A stretch of 8,894 bases of DNA from Sulfuricella sp. (GTDB lineage Bacteria; Pseudomonadota; Gammaproteobacteria; Burkholderiales; Sulfuricellaceae), in NCBI GenBank assembly GCA_019911785.1, contig JAIOJM010000327.1:1-8894 (forward strand). Direction: 5' to 3'. Within the stretch, counting starts at the first letter, position 1; each line of letters begins with the position of its first letter. This document shows, piece after piece, positions 1 to 5,624 of the stretch. A program made the translations under genes and the position numbers. The notes under the pieces were generated by a model. The model ran no database searches and was not told the origin of the DNA. It saw only the letters and a program-made list of their open reading frames with translations.

Positions 1-451
1 TGGGGCTGGCGGACCGACCGCCTCCGCCACCCGCGGTCGATGAGGGCGAACCCGAGAAGGACGAGGGCCCCGTCTCGCCGCCGGCGGTGCCGCTAAAGTA
101 AGCAGCGGGGTCCAGGCCGGCTGCAACAAGAGCCGGGGCTAGCTGTGCTTCCCTGGCGCCGCAGCTCATGGCGGCGGCGACAACATCGCCAGCCTGTCTG
201 CCGACAGCCATCATGGCACTCAAAACCGAACCGGGCTCGAAACCCTGTGAGATCGCCGCACAGGAAAGGATGGCTGTGGGAACAGGGGTGGCCGCAGCAA
301 TAATGGCCGCAAGACTCTCACGGTTATTTGCCCGTTGCTGGATCTCGCTCTCGACCTGGGACATGGTCATGCCGCTCTGGAAGGCCGCGGCAGCGGAAAA
401 GCTCAGCGCCAACGCGCTGACCAACACGGCATGTTTAGCGAACTTGTTCAT
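1..451 (-). CDS. Partial exported protein, Ala-rich then Gly/Ser-rich (3' end beyond window)
   Basis: The frame is open for 150 codons from an ATG at 451 to the left window edge, with no stop, so the C-terminus is missing. An AGGAGG ribosome site lies 10 bases before the ATG, which fixes the start. Residues 1-23 form a typical signal peptide: basic start (MNKFAKH), hydrophobic core, then an Ala run. The mature part (about 24-118) is Ala-rich and appears helical. It has two similar blocks, each with one cysteine (Cys64 in LSCAAI and Cys97 in MSCGAR), which could pair after export. From about residue 119 the sequence becomes Gly/Ser-rich low complexity, with GGGGG at 141-145. I do not recognise the family and assign no function; an envelope or surface location is inferred from the signal peptide. 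An open frame on the other strand (168-560) is its shadow. Confidence 0.75.
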   Translation of the reverse strand, partial: MNKFAKHAVLVSALALSFSAAAAFQSGMTMSQVESEIQQRANNRESLAAIIAAATPVPTAILSCAAISQGFEPGSVLSAMMAVGRQAGDVVAAAMSCGAREAQLAPALVAAGLDPAAYFSGTAGGETGPSSFSGSPSSTAGGGGGRSASP

Positions 452-496
452 GGCTGTCGAGCCTCCTGAAATTCAATACCTTTATAAAACAACCAT

Positions 497-525
497 AGCA
501 TATCAATGGAAAGAATACCAAGCAA
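497..525 (-). promoter_or_regulatory. Candidate sigma70 promoter for the exported protein gene
   Basis: On the minus strand a -35 like TTGCTT (520-525) is separated by 17 bases from a -10 like TATGCT (497-502). It lies about 45 bases upstream of the strong AGGAGG site and ATG at 451. The spacing is ideal but the hexamers are only moderate matches, so this is a prediction. Confidence 0.35.
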
Positions 526-551
526 GGGACTATAAGGACAGGGTTAAAGGC

Positions 552-585
552 GCAAGGTGAAAGGCTCATGATGAAAGCCCCTTGC
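552..585 (-). terminator. Hairpin between the cluster end and the exported-protein gene, possible terminator
   Basis: GCAAGG (552-557) pairs with CCTTGC (580-585), and an inner GGCT/AGCC pair (563-566 with 576-579) extends the stem. Read on the minus strand the stem is followed only by GCCTTT, a short T tract, so termination would be weak. It lies downstream of the last cluster gene and upstream of the promoter candidate at 497-525. Confidence 0.3.
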
Positions 586-601
586 CCCTAGTAGTCAGTC
601 A

Positions 602-772
602 TGTAGGTTGGGTTAGAGGCCTTATCGCGTAACCCAACAAACCCAATCATCCTTTTAAACGGCGGTGTTGATCTGTGCTGCTCATTCGTTGGCGTCGCCT
701 AGAGGCCTACTTTTGGTGAAGATCGGGTCTGTTGGGTTACGGCGCAAAAAACCGCGCCTAACCCAACCTACA
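602..772. repeat. REPIN/MITE-like doublet of inverted palindromic repeats
   Basis: The element has perfect 14-bp inverted ends, TGTAGGTTGGGTTA (602-615) and TAACCCAACCTACA (759-772). Just inside is a second perfect inverted pair, CGTAACCCAACA (628-639) and TGTTGGGTTACG (730-741). Each half is therefore itself a GGTTGGGTTA/TAACCCAAC hairpin, and the halves face each other across a 90-base spacer. This is the layout of REP doublets (REPINs) or small non-autonomous elements. No open frame of note is inside. It starts 7 bases after the stop codon of the YkgJ-type gene and could act as a bidirectional transcription barrier. Confidence 0.75.
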
Positions 773-779
773 TCGGCCG

Positions 780-1310
780 CTACTTACCGTCATGCTTCTT
801 TTTGAAATACTTCTTGTAATAAAAGATCAGTGACACCGCATCAAGTTCAATTTCCGGTGGCAGCGATTTTTGATCATTATTGCTTTCAAGTGACTGGGCT
901 GTCAGCTGTGCATTGAATTCCGAGCTCAACACACCTCTAAAATCTGCCATCTCCCCGCGCACCCTGCCAGCCAACGCCTTGACTGCGTTGACATGCACTA
1001 TGGCTTCTCCAAGTGAGAGTTGGCCTTCCGTGTAGTGATCGAGTAGCGCGCAACGGAAACACGCACATGCTTTGGGGCGCCACGCGTTGTATGCGCTGCA
1101 TTGGTTATTTTGGTGTAACACGCACGGTTGCTGGAAGGTAGTATCCTTACCCGAGAACTCGAGTGTCAGCCCCGCTTGTTGGGCAAGCTTCGCTTCGTCC
1201 GGATCAACCCCGACATGCCGAAACCACACTCCCTGGCAACACAGGCCGCAGGCCAAACATAAATCCTGGCCATTCCTGATTCGTTCAGAATCTGGATCTG
1301 ACATGGCCAT
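780..1310 (-). CDS. YkgJ-type cysteine-cluster protein (zinc/iron-chelating domain), last gene of the lasso cluster
   Basis: A 176-residue protein with nine cysteines in the order expected for the YkgJ/YcgN zinc- or iron-chelating family (PF03692): C18xxC21xxC24C25, then C63 and C71, then an RPxxC82xC84xxC87 block. The family is thought to bind metal, but no reaction is firmly assigned. Residues after about 120 are polar, and the C-terminus is strongly basic (YYKKYFKKK). There is no signal peptide, so it should be cytoplasmic. The ATG overlaps the PqqD-like gene's stop (TAATG), which argues for translational coupling and a role tied to the peptide cluster. It could be a metal-dependent tailoring enzyme, a metal chaperone or an immunity/accessory protein; the sequence alone does not decide. 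A start at Met3 is possible but loses the coupling. Confidence 0.85.
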   Translation of the reverse strand: MAMSDPDSERIRNGQDLCLACGLCCQGVWFRHVGVDPDEAKLAQQAGLTLEFSGKDTTFQQPCVLHQNNQCSAYNAWRPKACACFRCALLDHYTEGQLSLGEAIVHVNAVKALAGRVRGEMADFRGVLSSEFNAQLTAQSLESNNDQKSLPPEIELDAVSLIFYYKKYFKKKHDGK

Positions 1311-1585
1311 TATTCCGCTGGAACAATCAAGCCCTGCGCGTTGAGTCCCTGCGCCAGTTCGATGACATCGCGCTCAAGCGCGTCGCGTGTCACTTCATAT
1401 TCATCTAGCATCGTATCGCAGATTTCCCCGAGGGTCTTGCCCTCGCCCATCAGTTGCCAGATGCGAGCACCGACAGGGTCCAAGCCGAAATACGTTCCGC
1501 TGGCCAGATCGAGGATCACGGTTTCGTCGCCCACCTGCCGGGCCATGACCTGCGGCGGAATGCTCACTTTGTCGGATAGTTTCAT
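1310..1585 (-). CDS. PqqD-like RiPP recognition element (lasso B1 protein)
   Basis: A 91-residue protein of the usual length for stand-alone PqqD/RRE proteins. It shows the family pattern: LDLASGTYFGLDPVGARIW (about residues 26-44), then a winged-helix part with GKTLGEICDTMLDEYEV, and a final DVIELAQGLNAQGLI segment. In lasso systems this protein binds the leader peptide at the YxxPxL motif and delivers it to the B2 protease and the cyclase; the precursor at 2740-2901 carries a matching motif. Its ATG overlaps the kinase stop as ATGA, and its own stop overlaps the YkgJ-type start as TAATG. B1 is unusually far from B2 here, separated by the cyclase, precursor and kinase genes. Confidence 0.9.
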   Translation of the reverse strand: MKLSDKVSIPPQVMARQVGDETVILDLASGTYFGLDPVGARIWQLMGEGKTLGEICDTMLDEYEVTRDALERDVIELAQGLNAQGLIVPAE

Positions 1586-2445
1586 GCTGCCCCGTCTTCT
1601 TTCTTAGCGTGTTCAACAATGGCTTGCCGAACACGCGCCAGTTCCTCAAAACGCCTCGGGTAATCGAGGCGGTAATAAATCGGCTGATTAGCCAGTTTTG
1701 CCACCTGGTCAAAATGAGAAGCCAGCACGGGCTGTTCTTTCACATCCAGCAGGAACGAATGTTTCACCCATTCCACCAGCGCCTCGGCTGCGCTCATGCG
1801 CTGAAACGTCAACGCCGGGGCGCTGCCGTCACCCAGAAAGTACACCCGCCGCAAAGGCCGGGGCTGTTCGCAAAATGCAATGTCCGCCCCAGCCAGAAAC
1901 CGCGCCTTGGAGGTGAAATGCAAGGGCGGCGCAGTCGCGGCGCCTGCGGCGACAAGCGCCTCCTGGCTGTCTTCCCACAGGCGAATGGAAGGATGACTGG
2001 GCAAGACCTGATAGCCGTTACCGCACGCCTCCACCACCAACCCGTCATCGGTCAAAAAACGAAACCCGCCCGTTGCAAAACTCGCCGCCAGCGTGGACTT
2101 GCCCCTGCCGGACGTGGCCACAAAGGCGACTGCCCCATCTGCCACCTCGACCGCGCTGGCATGAAAAACCAGCTTCCCCCGCTTGCTCAAGACCAGCGGC
2201 AGTACCTGGTTCAGATGGAGGTGCTGGACGGTTTCGTCCGTCACCTCGGGCGCAGGGTAACAAGTCACGGTGAGCCCATCCGCCGAAACCTGAAAATCCG
2301 CCAGGGCGGGGAAGCGCAGCAGATAGCCTGTGTCCGTGCGATAAAACTGCGTCCACAGCGTGCCGTCGGGGAAAGCCCATTCGTGGAAGGGCGCGGTGCG
2401 CACCGCCGCCTGTTTCCGCGCATCCAACAATCTGAAATCCACCAC
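1582..2445 (-). CDS. HPr kinase-like peptide kinase of lasso cluster type
   Basis: Starting at a GTG at 2445 gives 287 residues. That GTG overlaps the upstream stop as TAGTG and has an AGGG ribosome site 10 bases before it; the open frame runs on to 2604, but that part encodes unrelated sequence. The C-terminal half is an HprK/P-like P-loop fold: HASAVE (His95), Walker A TSGRGKST (111-118) and LTDDGL with Asp133-Asp134. The first glycine of the usual GxxxxGKS loop is Ala110. The N-terminal half matches lasso-associated kinases (DFQVSADGLTV, then a helical LHLNQVLPLVLS segment). Known relatives phosphorylate the C-terminal Ser of lasso precursors. This precursor ends in Ala, so its target may differ. 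The stop is coupled to the PqqD-like gene (ATGA). Confidence 0.85.
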   Translation of the reverse strand: MVDFRLLDARKQAAVRTAPFHEWAFPDGTLWTQFYRTDTGYLLRFPALADFQVSADGLTVTCYPAPEVTDETVQHLHLNQVLPLVLSKRGKLVFHASAVEVADGAVAFVATSGRGKSTLAASFATGGFRFLTDDGLVVEACGNGYQVLPSHPSIRLWEDSQEALVAAGAATAPPLHFTSKARFLAGADIAFCEQPRPLRRVYFLGDGSAPALTFQRMSAAEALVEWVKHSFLLDVKEQPVLASHFDQVAKLANQPIYYRLDYPRRFEELARVRQAIVEHAKKEDGAA

Positions 2446-2575
2446 TATTCGGTATCCCTGCCCAACACATGAGCAACAAAGCGCAAGATTTCTGCTGCGG
2501 ACGGAAAAAAGCCGGGGTGCTCCAGCAATATCGCCTGCTCGATCTCCCGCGCCGTGCGCCGCCCAGAAATTGCAG
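2445..2575 (-). pseudogene. Remnant of a small gene upstream of the kinase
   Basis: The frame encodes ISGRRTAREIEQAILLEHPG followed by a segment ending LRFVAHVLGRDTE, and stops with the TAG that overlaps the kinase GTG. That coupling and the protein-like helices suggest a genuine C-terminus. Upstream the frame stays open to 2717, but from 2576 on it is made of palindromic repeat sequence, and no start codon with a ribosome site is visible. The simplest reading is that a repeat insertion removed the 5' part. The two-helix pattern resembles the C-terminal half of a PqqD-like winged helix, which would make it a second recognition element, but this resemblance is weak. A short intact gene using a TTG start is also possible. 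Confidence 0.4.
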
Positions 2576-2644
2576 GGTGCAATAAGCGGAAAGTATTGCA
2601 CCAAATGAAACGCTTAATACGGCGCAAAGCCCTTCGGTTTGCCC
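2576..2644. repeat. Two adjacent palindromic (REP-like) repeats between precursor and kinase
   Basis: A perfect inverted repeat, GGTGCAATA (2576-2584) and TATTGCACC (2594-2602), has a 9-base loop. It is followed by an imperfect palindrome at 2621-2644 whose arms are GGCGCAAAG and CGGTTTGCCC. Both have the style of dispersed bacterial palindromes. In the transcript they would form hairpins downstream of the precursor gene, possibly setting precursor abundance above that of the downstream genes. Confidence 0.6.
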
Positions 2645-2739
2645 TACGCTCGCTAATGAATGGAGTGGCTAACCCCCAGCATCCCGTTGTTGACCATCTT
2701 GTAACCATCAGTGGCAATTTAATGGAGTCTAACCGATTA

Positions 2740-2901
2740 TTAAGCTCGCCTGCCGCCCCCGGCCTCAGGTTTTTTACTTCCCGATCCTTGGGTCAGAAGG
2801 TGCAACGCTCCATAGACCCGAATTTCGGGGCGGTGATAGGTTTTCTTGCCGAGAAGTATTTGTACCTCGTGGGTCTTCTTTGTTGCAGTATTCTCTTTCA
2901 T
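2740..2901 (-). CDS. Lasso-type RiPP precursor peptide (A), 53 residues
   Basis: This small gene between the cyclase and kinase encodes 53 residues. The leader carries Tyr22-x-x-Pro25-x-Ile27, Gly31 and Leu36-Thr37-Gln38-Gly39, matching the YxxPxL...G...LTxG signature of precursors read by PqqD-like proteins. Thr37 sits at -2, the position conserved for B2 cleavage, which predicts a cut after Gln38. The core would be GSGSKKPEAGGGRRA (residues 39-53). Its only acidic residue, Glu46, is core position 8, as required for a Gly1-Glu8 isopeptide ring. The tail AGGGRRA lacks aromatic plug residues; Arg13 or Arg14 would have to hold the thread. By my calculation the cyclised, otherwise unmodified core is about 1395.73 Da monoisotopic. 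A G-rich tract (GGGGG) precedes the ATG instead of a classic ribosome site. The core sequence is not one I know. Confidence 0.85.
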   Translation of the reverse strand: MKENTATKKTHEVQILLGKKTYHRPEIRVYGALHLLTQGSGSKKPEAGGGRRA

Positions 2902-2918
2902 ATTGCCCCCACTTTTTA

Positions 2919-2947
2919 CAAGTAAACGATTTCACACGAAACACCAA
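2919..2947 (-). promoter_or_regulatory. Possible internal promoter for the precursor gene
   Basis: On the minus strand TTGGTG (2942-2947) and TACTTG (2919-2924) are spaced by 17 bases, about 18 bases upstream of the precursor ATG, in the 67-base gap after the cyclase stop. A separate precursor promoter would fit the need for excess substrate. The -10 match is poor, so confidence is low. Confidence 0.22.
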
Positions 2948-2968
2948 CCTCAAAAAACACCCCGCTTT

Positions 2969-4837
2969 TCAGCACAAGCTATCACAACCGAATAATGCCC
3001 ACAATATCCATCCAGGCCATCCCGCATGATTGGGATGATTCTCATAGCGTTTGTATAGTGTAGCCACCCCGCGAGACTCAACCCAGTCATAACGCTTGGC
3101 AGGGATGCGTTGGGTCAACTCTTCCCTCATTTCGTGCAAATGCCGGTGAAACGTTATCGAGAAATCCGCCTTGCTTTCCCGCTTCAAGACCAATTCCGGT
3201 AAAAGACCGATCATTGCCCGTCTGTGCAGGGCTTTGTTGATACGTCCGCGCGATCGAAGCCGTTCGGGTGTGGTAAGGCAAAACTGAATCAGTCTTGAAT
3301 CCCAAAATGGCCGACGCAGTTCAAGCCCTGCACTTGAACTCAATCGCTCTTCCGACTCACGCGCCCACACGGAATATGCATCCAGCAGAGTGAGAGTTTT
3401 CCCTCGCTGTCCGATTCGCCTGACATTTGCAGTGGATAAACACCGATACTTCTCGCGCCGTCCCTGCATCACGCTCCGCATGGCTGGCGTAAGCCAGGCT
3501 TGTTTGTCGATCCCCTCTGCCCGGTCATGGACCTTTCGCAAGGCTCCCTTGACGGAATCCGGCAGCAGCGGCGCAAACCCGAAGCGGCCAAACCACCAAA
3601 GACTTTTCCAAAGACCTTCATCGCTAACATCTTCCCTAAAATAATTGTAAAGATCACCCCATTGCCTGGCCGCCAACCCTTCGGCATAGTACAGCTGGCT
3701 TCCACCCAGCCACTCGTCACCGCCAACGCCGGCCAGCAAAACCCGGCTACCCCGATCCCTCGCTGCCGCTCTTATCCCCAACCCCATGACGCCATTGGGA
3801 TACCCCGGGAATTCCCGATAAAGACCGGCCCAATCTCGATACCAGGAAAGCGGCATCTTCGTCGGGGGGATTTCCCGAATTTGCAGCCCCAGATGCTTTC
3901 CTACTGCCCGGCTGTACTCCAGTTCGTTGGCATCCGGGTCGTCATGGAAATCCAGCGCATATCCATCGATAGCCGGTACGGGGAGCTTTTGCTGACGGCG
4001 CAGGTTCTCCGCCATGGCAAATATCGCAGAAGAATCGAGACCGCCACTGACCTCGATGGCGAGCGGCTGATGCGAGCGGGACATGCGCCGGACTGCGTCG
4101 GCAAACAGCTCGCGGTAATGCTCGATATAGTCTTCGTCTTTTGTATAGGGCAGTGTCGCCCACAGATCGGGCTCCCAGTACTGTTCCAGATGCGGGCCGC
4201 CGGCTCCAACCTCCATCCGGTGCGCTGCCACCAGCCGCATTACCCCATTCCAGAACGTCTCATCCCTGGAATGCCTCTCGTCAGCCAGAAACTCTGCCAG
4301 CATGCCTTCGTTGAGTTCTTCCTTGACCCAGGGCATGGCAAGGATCGCATGCAGCTCCGAGGCAAAGGCGAAGGTTTTTCCGTCCCAGTGGTAGTTGAAC
4401 GGCTTGTTGCCAACGCGATCCCGCGCGCAGAACGCTGTCCGTTTCCGCGCATCCCAGATCACCAGGGCAAAATCGCCGTCGATGTGGGGCAAACATTCCC
4501 GCCCCCACACTTCATACGCCCTTAACACCAGTTCGGCATCCGAGCGATCCCGCAGCACCGCGCCGCGCCCCAGCAACTCGCGCCGCAGTTCTTCCCAGTT
4601 GTCCACCCGCCCGTCCATGACGAGCACCAGGCTCTCGTCCTCGTTGCCGAGCGGTTGCTTTTCCTCCAGCGATTCCGGCGTGGTGCGGAGCATGCACTGG
4701 CCGAGGGCAACCGAGCCCTTGACCCAGTGATTGATGCCATCCGGCCCGCGATGCACCATGGCGGCAGTCATTTTTTCCACCAGCCCCGGCTCGACGGGCG
4801 CGCCGTCAAAACGGATGATGCCTGCGATGCCGCTCAT
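2969..4837 (-). CDS. Asparagine-synthetase-like lasso cyclase (C)
   Basis: A 622-residue protein with the two-domain layout of class B asparagine synthetases. The N-terminal glutaminase-like domain runs from 1 to about 220 (HRGPDG at 29-34). The synthetase domain has a pyrophosphate loop SGGLDSS (264-270), a GVGGDEWLGG segment (370-379) and LELRRPFWDSR (505-515). The protein begins MSGIAG where true asparagine synthetases have MCGIAG, so the glutaminase nucleophile Cys is Ser. Glutamine hydrolysis should be lost, as in lasso cyclases, which adenylate a precursor Asp/Glu side chain and let the new N-terminal amine attack it. Here that would be Glu46 of the precursor. The start is fixed by an ATGA overlap with B2. 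Context (B2, PqqD-like, precursor, exporter) argues strongly against a housekeeping asparagine synthetase. Confidence 0.93.
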   Translation of the reverse strand: MSGIAGIIRFDGAPVEPGLVEKMTAAMVHRGPDGINHWVKGSVALGQCMLRTTPESLEEKQPLGNEDESLVLVMDGRVDNWEELRRELLGRGAVLRDRSDAELVLRAYEVWGRECLPHIDGDFALVIWDARKRTAFCARDRVGNKPFNYHWDGKTFAFASELHAILAMPWVKEELNEGMLAEFLADERHSRDETFWNGVMRLVAAHRMEVGAGGPHLEQYWEPDLWATLPYTKDEDYIEHYRELFADAVRRMSRSHQPLAIEVSGGLDSSAIFAMAENLRRQQKLPVPAIDGYALDFHDDPDANELEYSRAVGKHLGLQIREIPPTKMPLSWYRDWAGLYREFPGYPNGVMGLGIRAAARDRGSRVLLAGVGGDEWLGGSQLYYAEGLAARQWGDLYNYFREDVSDEGLWKSLWWFGRFGFAPLLPDSVKGALRKVHDRAEGIDKQAWLTPAMRSVMQGRREKYRCLSTANVRRIGQRGKTLTLLDAYSVWARESEERLSSSAGLELRRPFWDSRLIQFCLTTPERLRSRGRINKALHRRAMIGLLPELVLKRESKADFSITFHRHLHEMREELTQRIPAKRYDWVESRGVATLYKRYENHPNHAGWPGWILWALFGCDSLC

Positions 4838-5289
4838 GAAAAGGATTCCGATGATAAGGGTTCATTGAATGCGGCAAAGCGCTCGGCCACATCCGGCGCA
4901 TCATTGATGGGCTTGCCCGCGTATTCGACCCAGGCGTGAGCATCGAGCTTGCCTTGCGCGAGTTGTACGCCGATACGCAACTCGCCTCTCACGCCACGGC
5001 GGCGCAGCAGCCAGATCAACAACAGGGAACGGGTCAGGCAGGTGGCGGGGCCTGGCGCGTGATTCGCGGCGATGTTGACCAGGGCGCCGATGGCGGCCAT
5101 TTTATCGAATGTGGGCGGCGTTCGCGCGCTGAGGGGAGAACGGTCAAGCCAGGCTTGAAAGCGGGAAAGCCCGAGCACGCGCAGCCCGGCCCAGAACAGG
5201 GGCAGCAGCAGCATGGCCGTGAGCAACACTTTCTGCTCAGGCCAGGACAGGGCGCGGAATTTTGCCAGTTTGCCGACTAGGGGTTGCAT
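4834..5289 (-). CDS. Lasso leader protease, transglutaminase-like B2 protein
   Basis: A 151-residue protein of the transglutaminase-superfamily lasso B2 type (PF13471). The catalytic Cys84 is in ATCLTRSLLLIWLLRRRG, His118 is in LDAHAWVEY and a candidate Asp130 in PINDAP, forming a Cys-His-Asp triad. The N-terminal 60 residues include a hydrophobic segment (about 22-41), common in this family and possibly membrane-associated. It cuts the leader from the precursor, freeing the core amine for ring closure. Start choice: the ATG at 5289 has AAGGA and GAGGT sequences just upstream and gives the usual length. The frame is open to 5418, but that extension runs into repeat sequence. The stop overlaps the cyclase ATG (ATGA). 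Confidence 0.92.
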   Translation of the reverse strand: MQPLVGKLAKFRALSWPEQKVLLTAMLLLPLFWAGLRVLGLSRFQAWLDRSPLSARTPPTFDKMAAIGALVNIAANHAPGPATCLTRSLLLIWLLRRRGVRGELRIGVQLAQGKLDAHAWVEYAGKPINDAPDVAERFAAFNEPLSSESFS

Positions 5290-5624
5290 GATCCTTGAAA
5301 CCTCAGTTGACCGCTCATTTGTGTATTTAACCCGGATGTCCATTGGAATGTTCGTGCATGTAGGAGCGCCGCCCCCGGCGCGAATGTGGATGCAAATCGC
5401 GGCCAACCCCCATCCCAACCTTCCCCCGCAAGCGGGGGAAGGGGCGATCGTCTCCCCTCCCGCTTGCGGGAGGGGATTGAGGGGAGGGCTGGCGCCGCTC
5501 CCACAGTGGTGTTTTGGCCCTAATGGATAATCCGGGTTTAATATTATGATCCTATATTACTTTATATTGCCATTCACCCGATGGGTGAGTCCGCTGCAAG
5601 CTGGATTGCCCGATTTCCCCCGGG
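5290..5624. other. Intergenic gap inside the cluster, between exporter and B2
   Basis: This 335-base stretch has no convincing gene on either strand. It holds a small perfect hairpin (CACCC/GGGTG, 5577-5589) just after the exporter stop, an AT-rich tract (about 5536-5572), and the nested palindromes at 5359-5505. The AT-rich tract could hold a second promoter for B2 and downstream genes, but I cannot find a good -35/-10 pair. Confidence 0.6.
5359..5505. repeat. Nested palindromic repeats (REPIN-like) between exporter and B2
   Basis: The outer arms, TGTAGGAGCGCC (5359-5370) and GGCGCCGCTCCCACA (5491-5505), are near-complementary. Inside are two perfect palindromes: TTCCCCCGC/GCGGGGGAA (5421-5440) and CCCCTCCCGC/GCGGGAGGGG (5454-5475). 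The flanks of these two (CATCCCAACC and GGATTGAGGGGAGGG) show they are inverted copies of one repeat. The pattern suggests one repeat doublet inserted into an older palindrome. In RNA it would form strong hairpins that could uncouple exporter from B2 expression. Confidence 0.7.

Noticed and set aside
3..101. Plus-strand open frame ending VSPPAVPLK at a TAA
   Set aside because: It looked like a C-terminus entering from the left, but the opposite strand has a stronger gene across the same bases; Pro-rich translation is the mirror of the Gly-rich one.
168..560. Plus-strand open frame of 130 codons
   Set aside because: It is antisense to the minus-strand gene with signal peptide and AGGAGG site, and it has no ribosome site of its own.
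1609..2472. Plus-strand open frame of 287 codons
   Set aside because: It is antisense to the kinase, which has clear P-loop motifs on the minus strand.
2446..2604. N-terminal extension of the kinase frame
   Set aside because: The extended part crosses repeat DNA and reads as Cys/Ala-rich sequence unlike the family; the GTG at 2445 has a ribosome site and TAGTG coupling.
2554..2925. Plus-strand open frame of 123 codons
   Set aside because: It covers repeat DNA and is antisense to the precursor gene; the hydrophobic end is the mirror of the leader.
3500..4525. Plus-strand open frame of 341 codons
   Set aside because: It is antisense to the cyclase, without recognisable domains.
2969..4837. 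Housekeeping asparagine synthetase
   Set aside because: The glutaminase Cys is replaced by Ser and the gene is embedded between B2 and a lasso-type precursor.
5290..5418. N-terminal extension of the B2 frame
   Set aside because: It runs into the repeat arms and lacks a ribosome site; the ATG at 5289 gives the usual family length.
5359..5505. CRISPR array
   Set aside because: The repeats are inverted palindromes with no regular direct repeats or unique spacers, and no cas genes are present.
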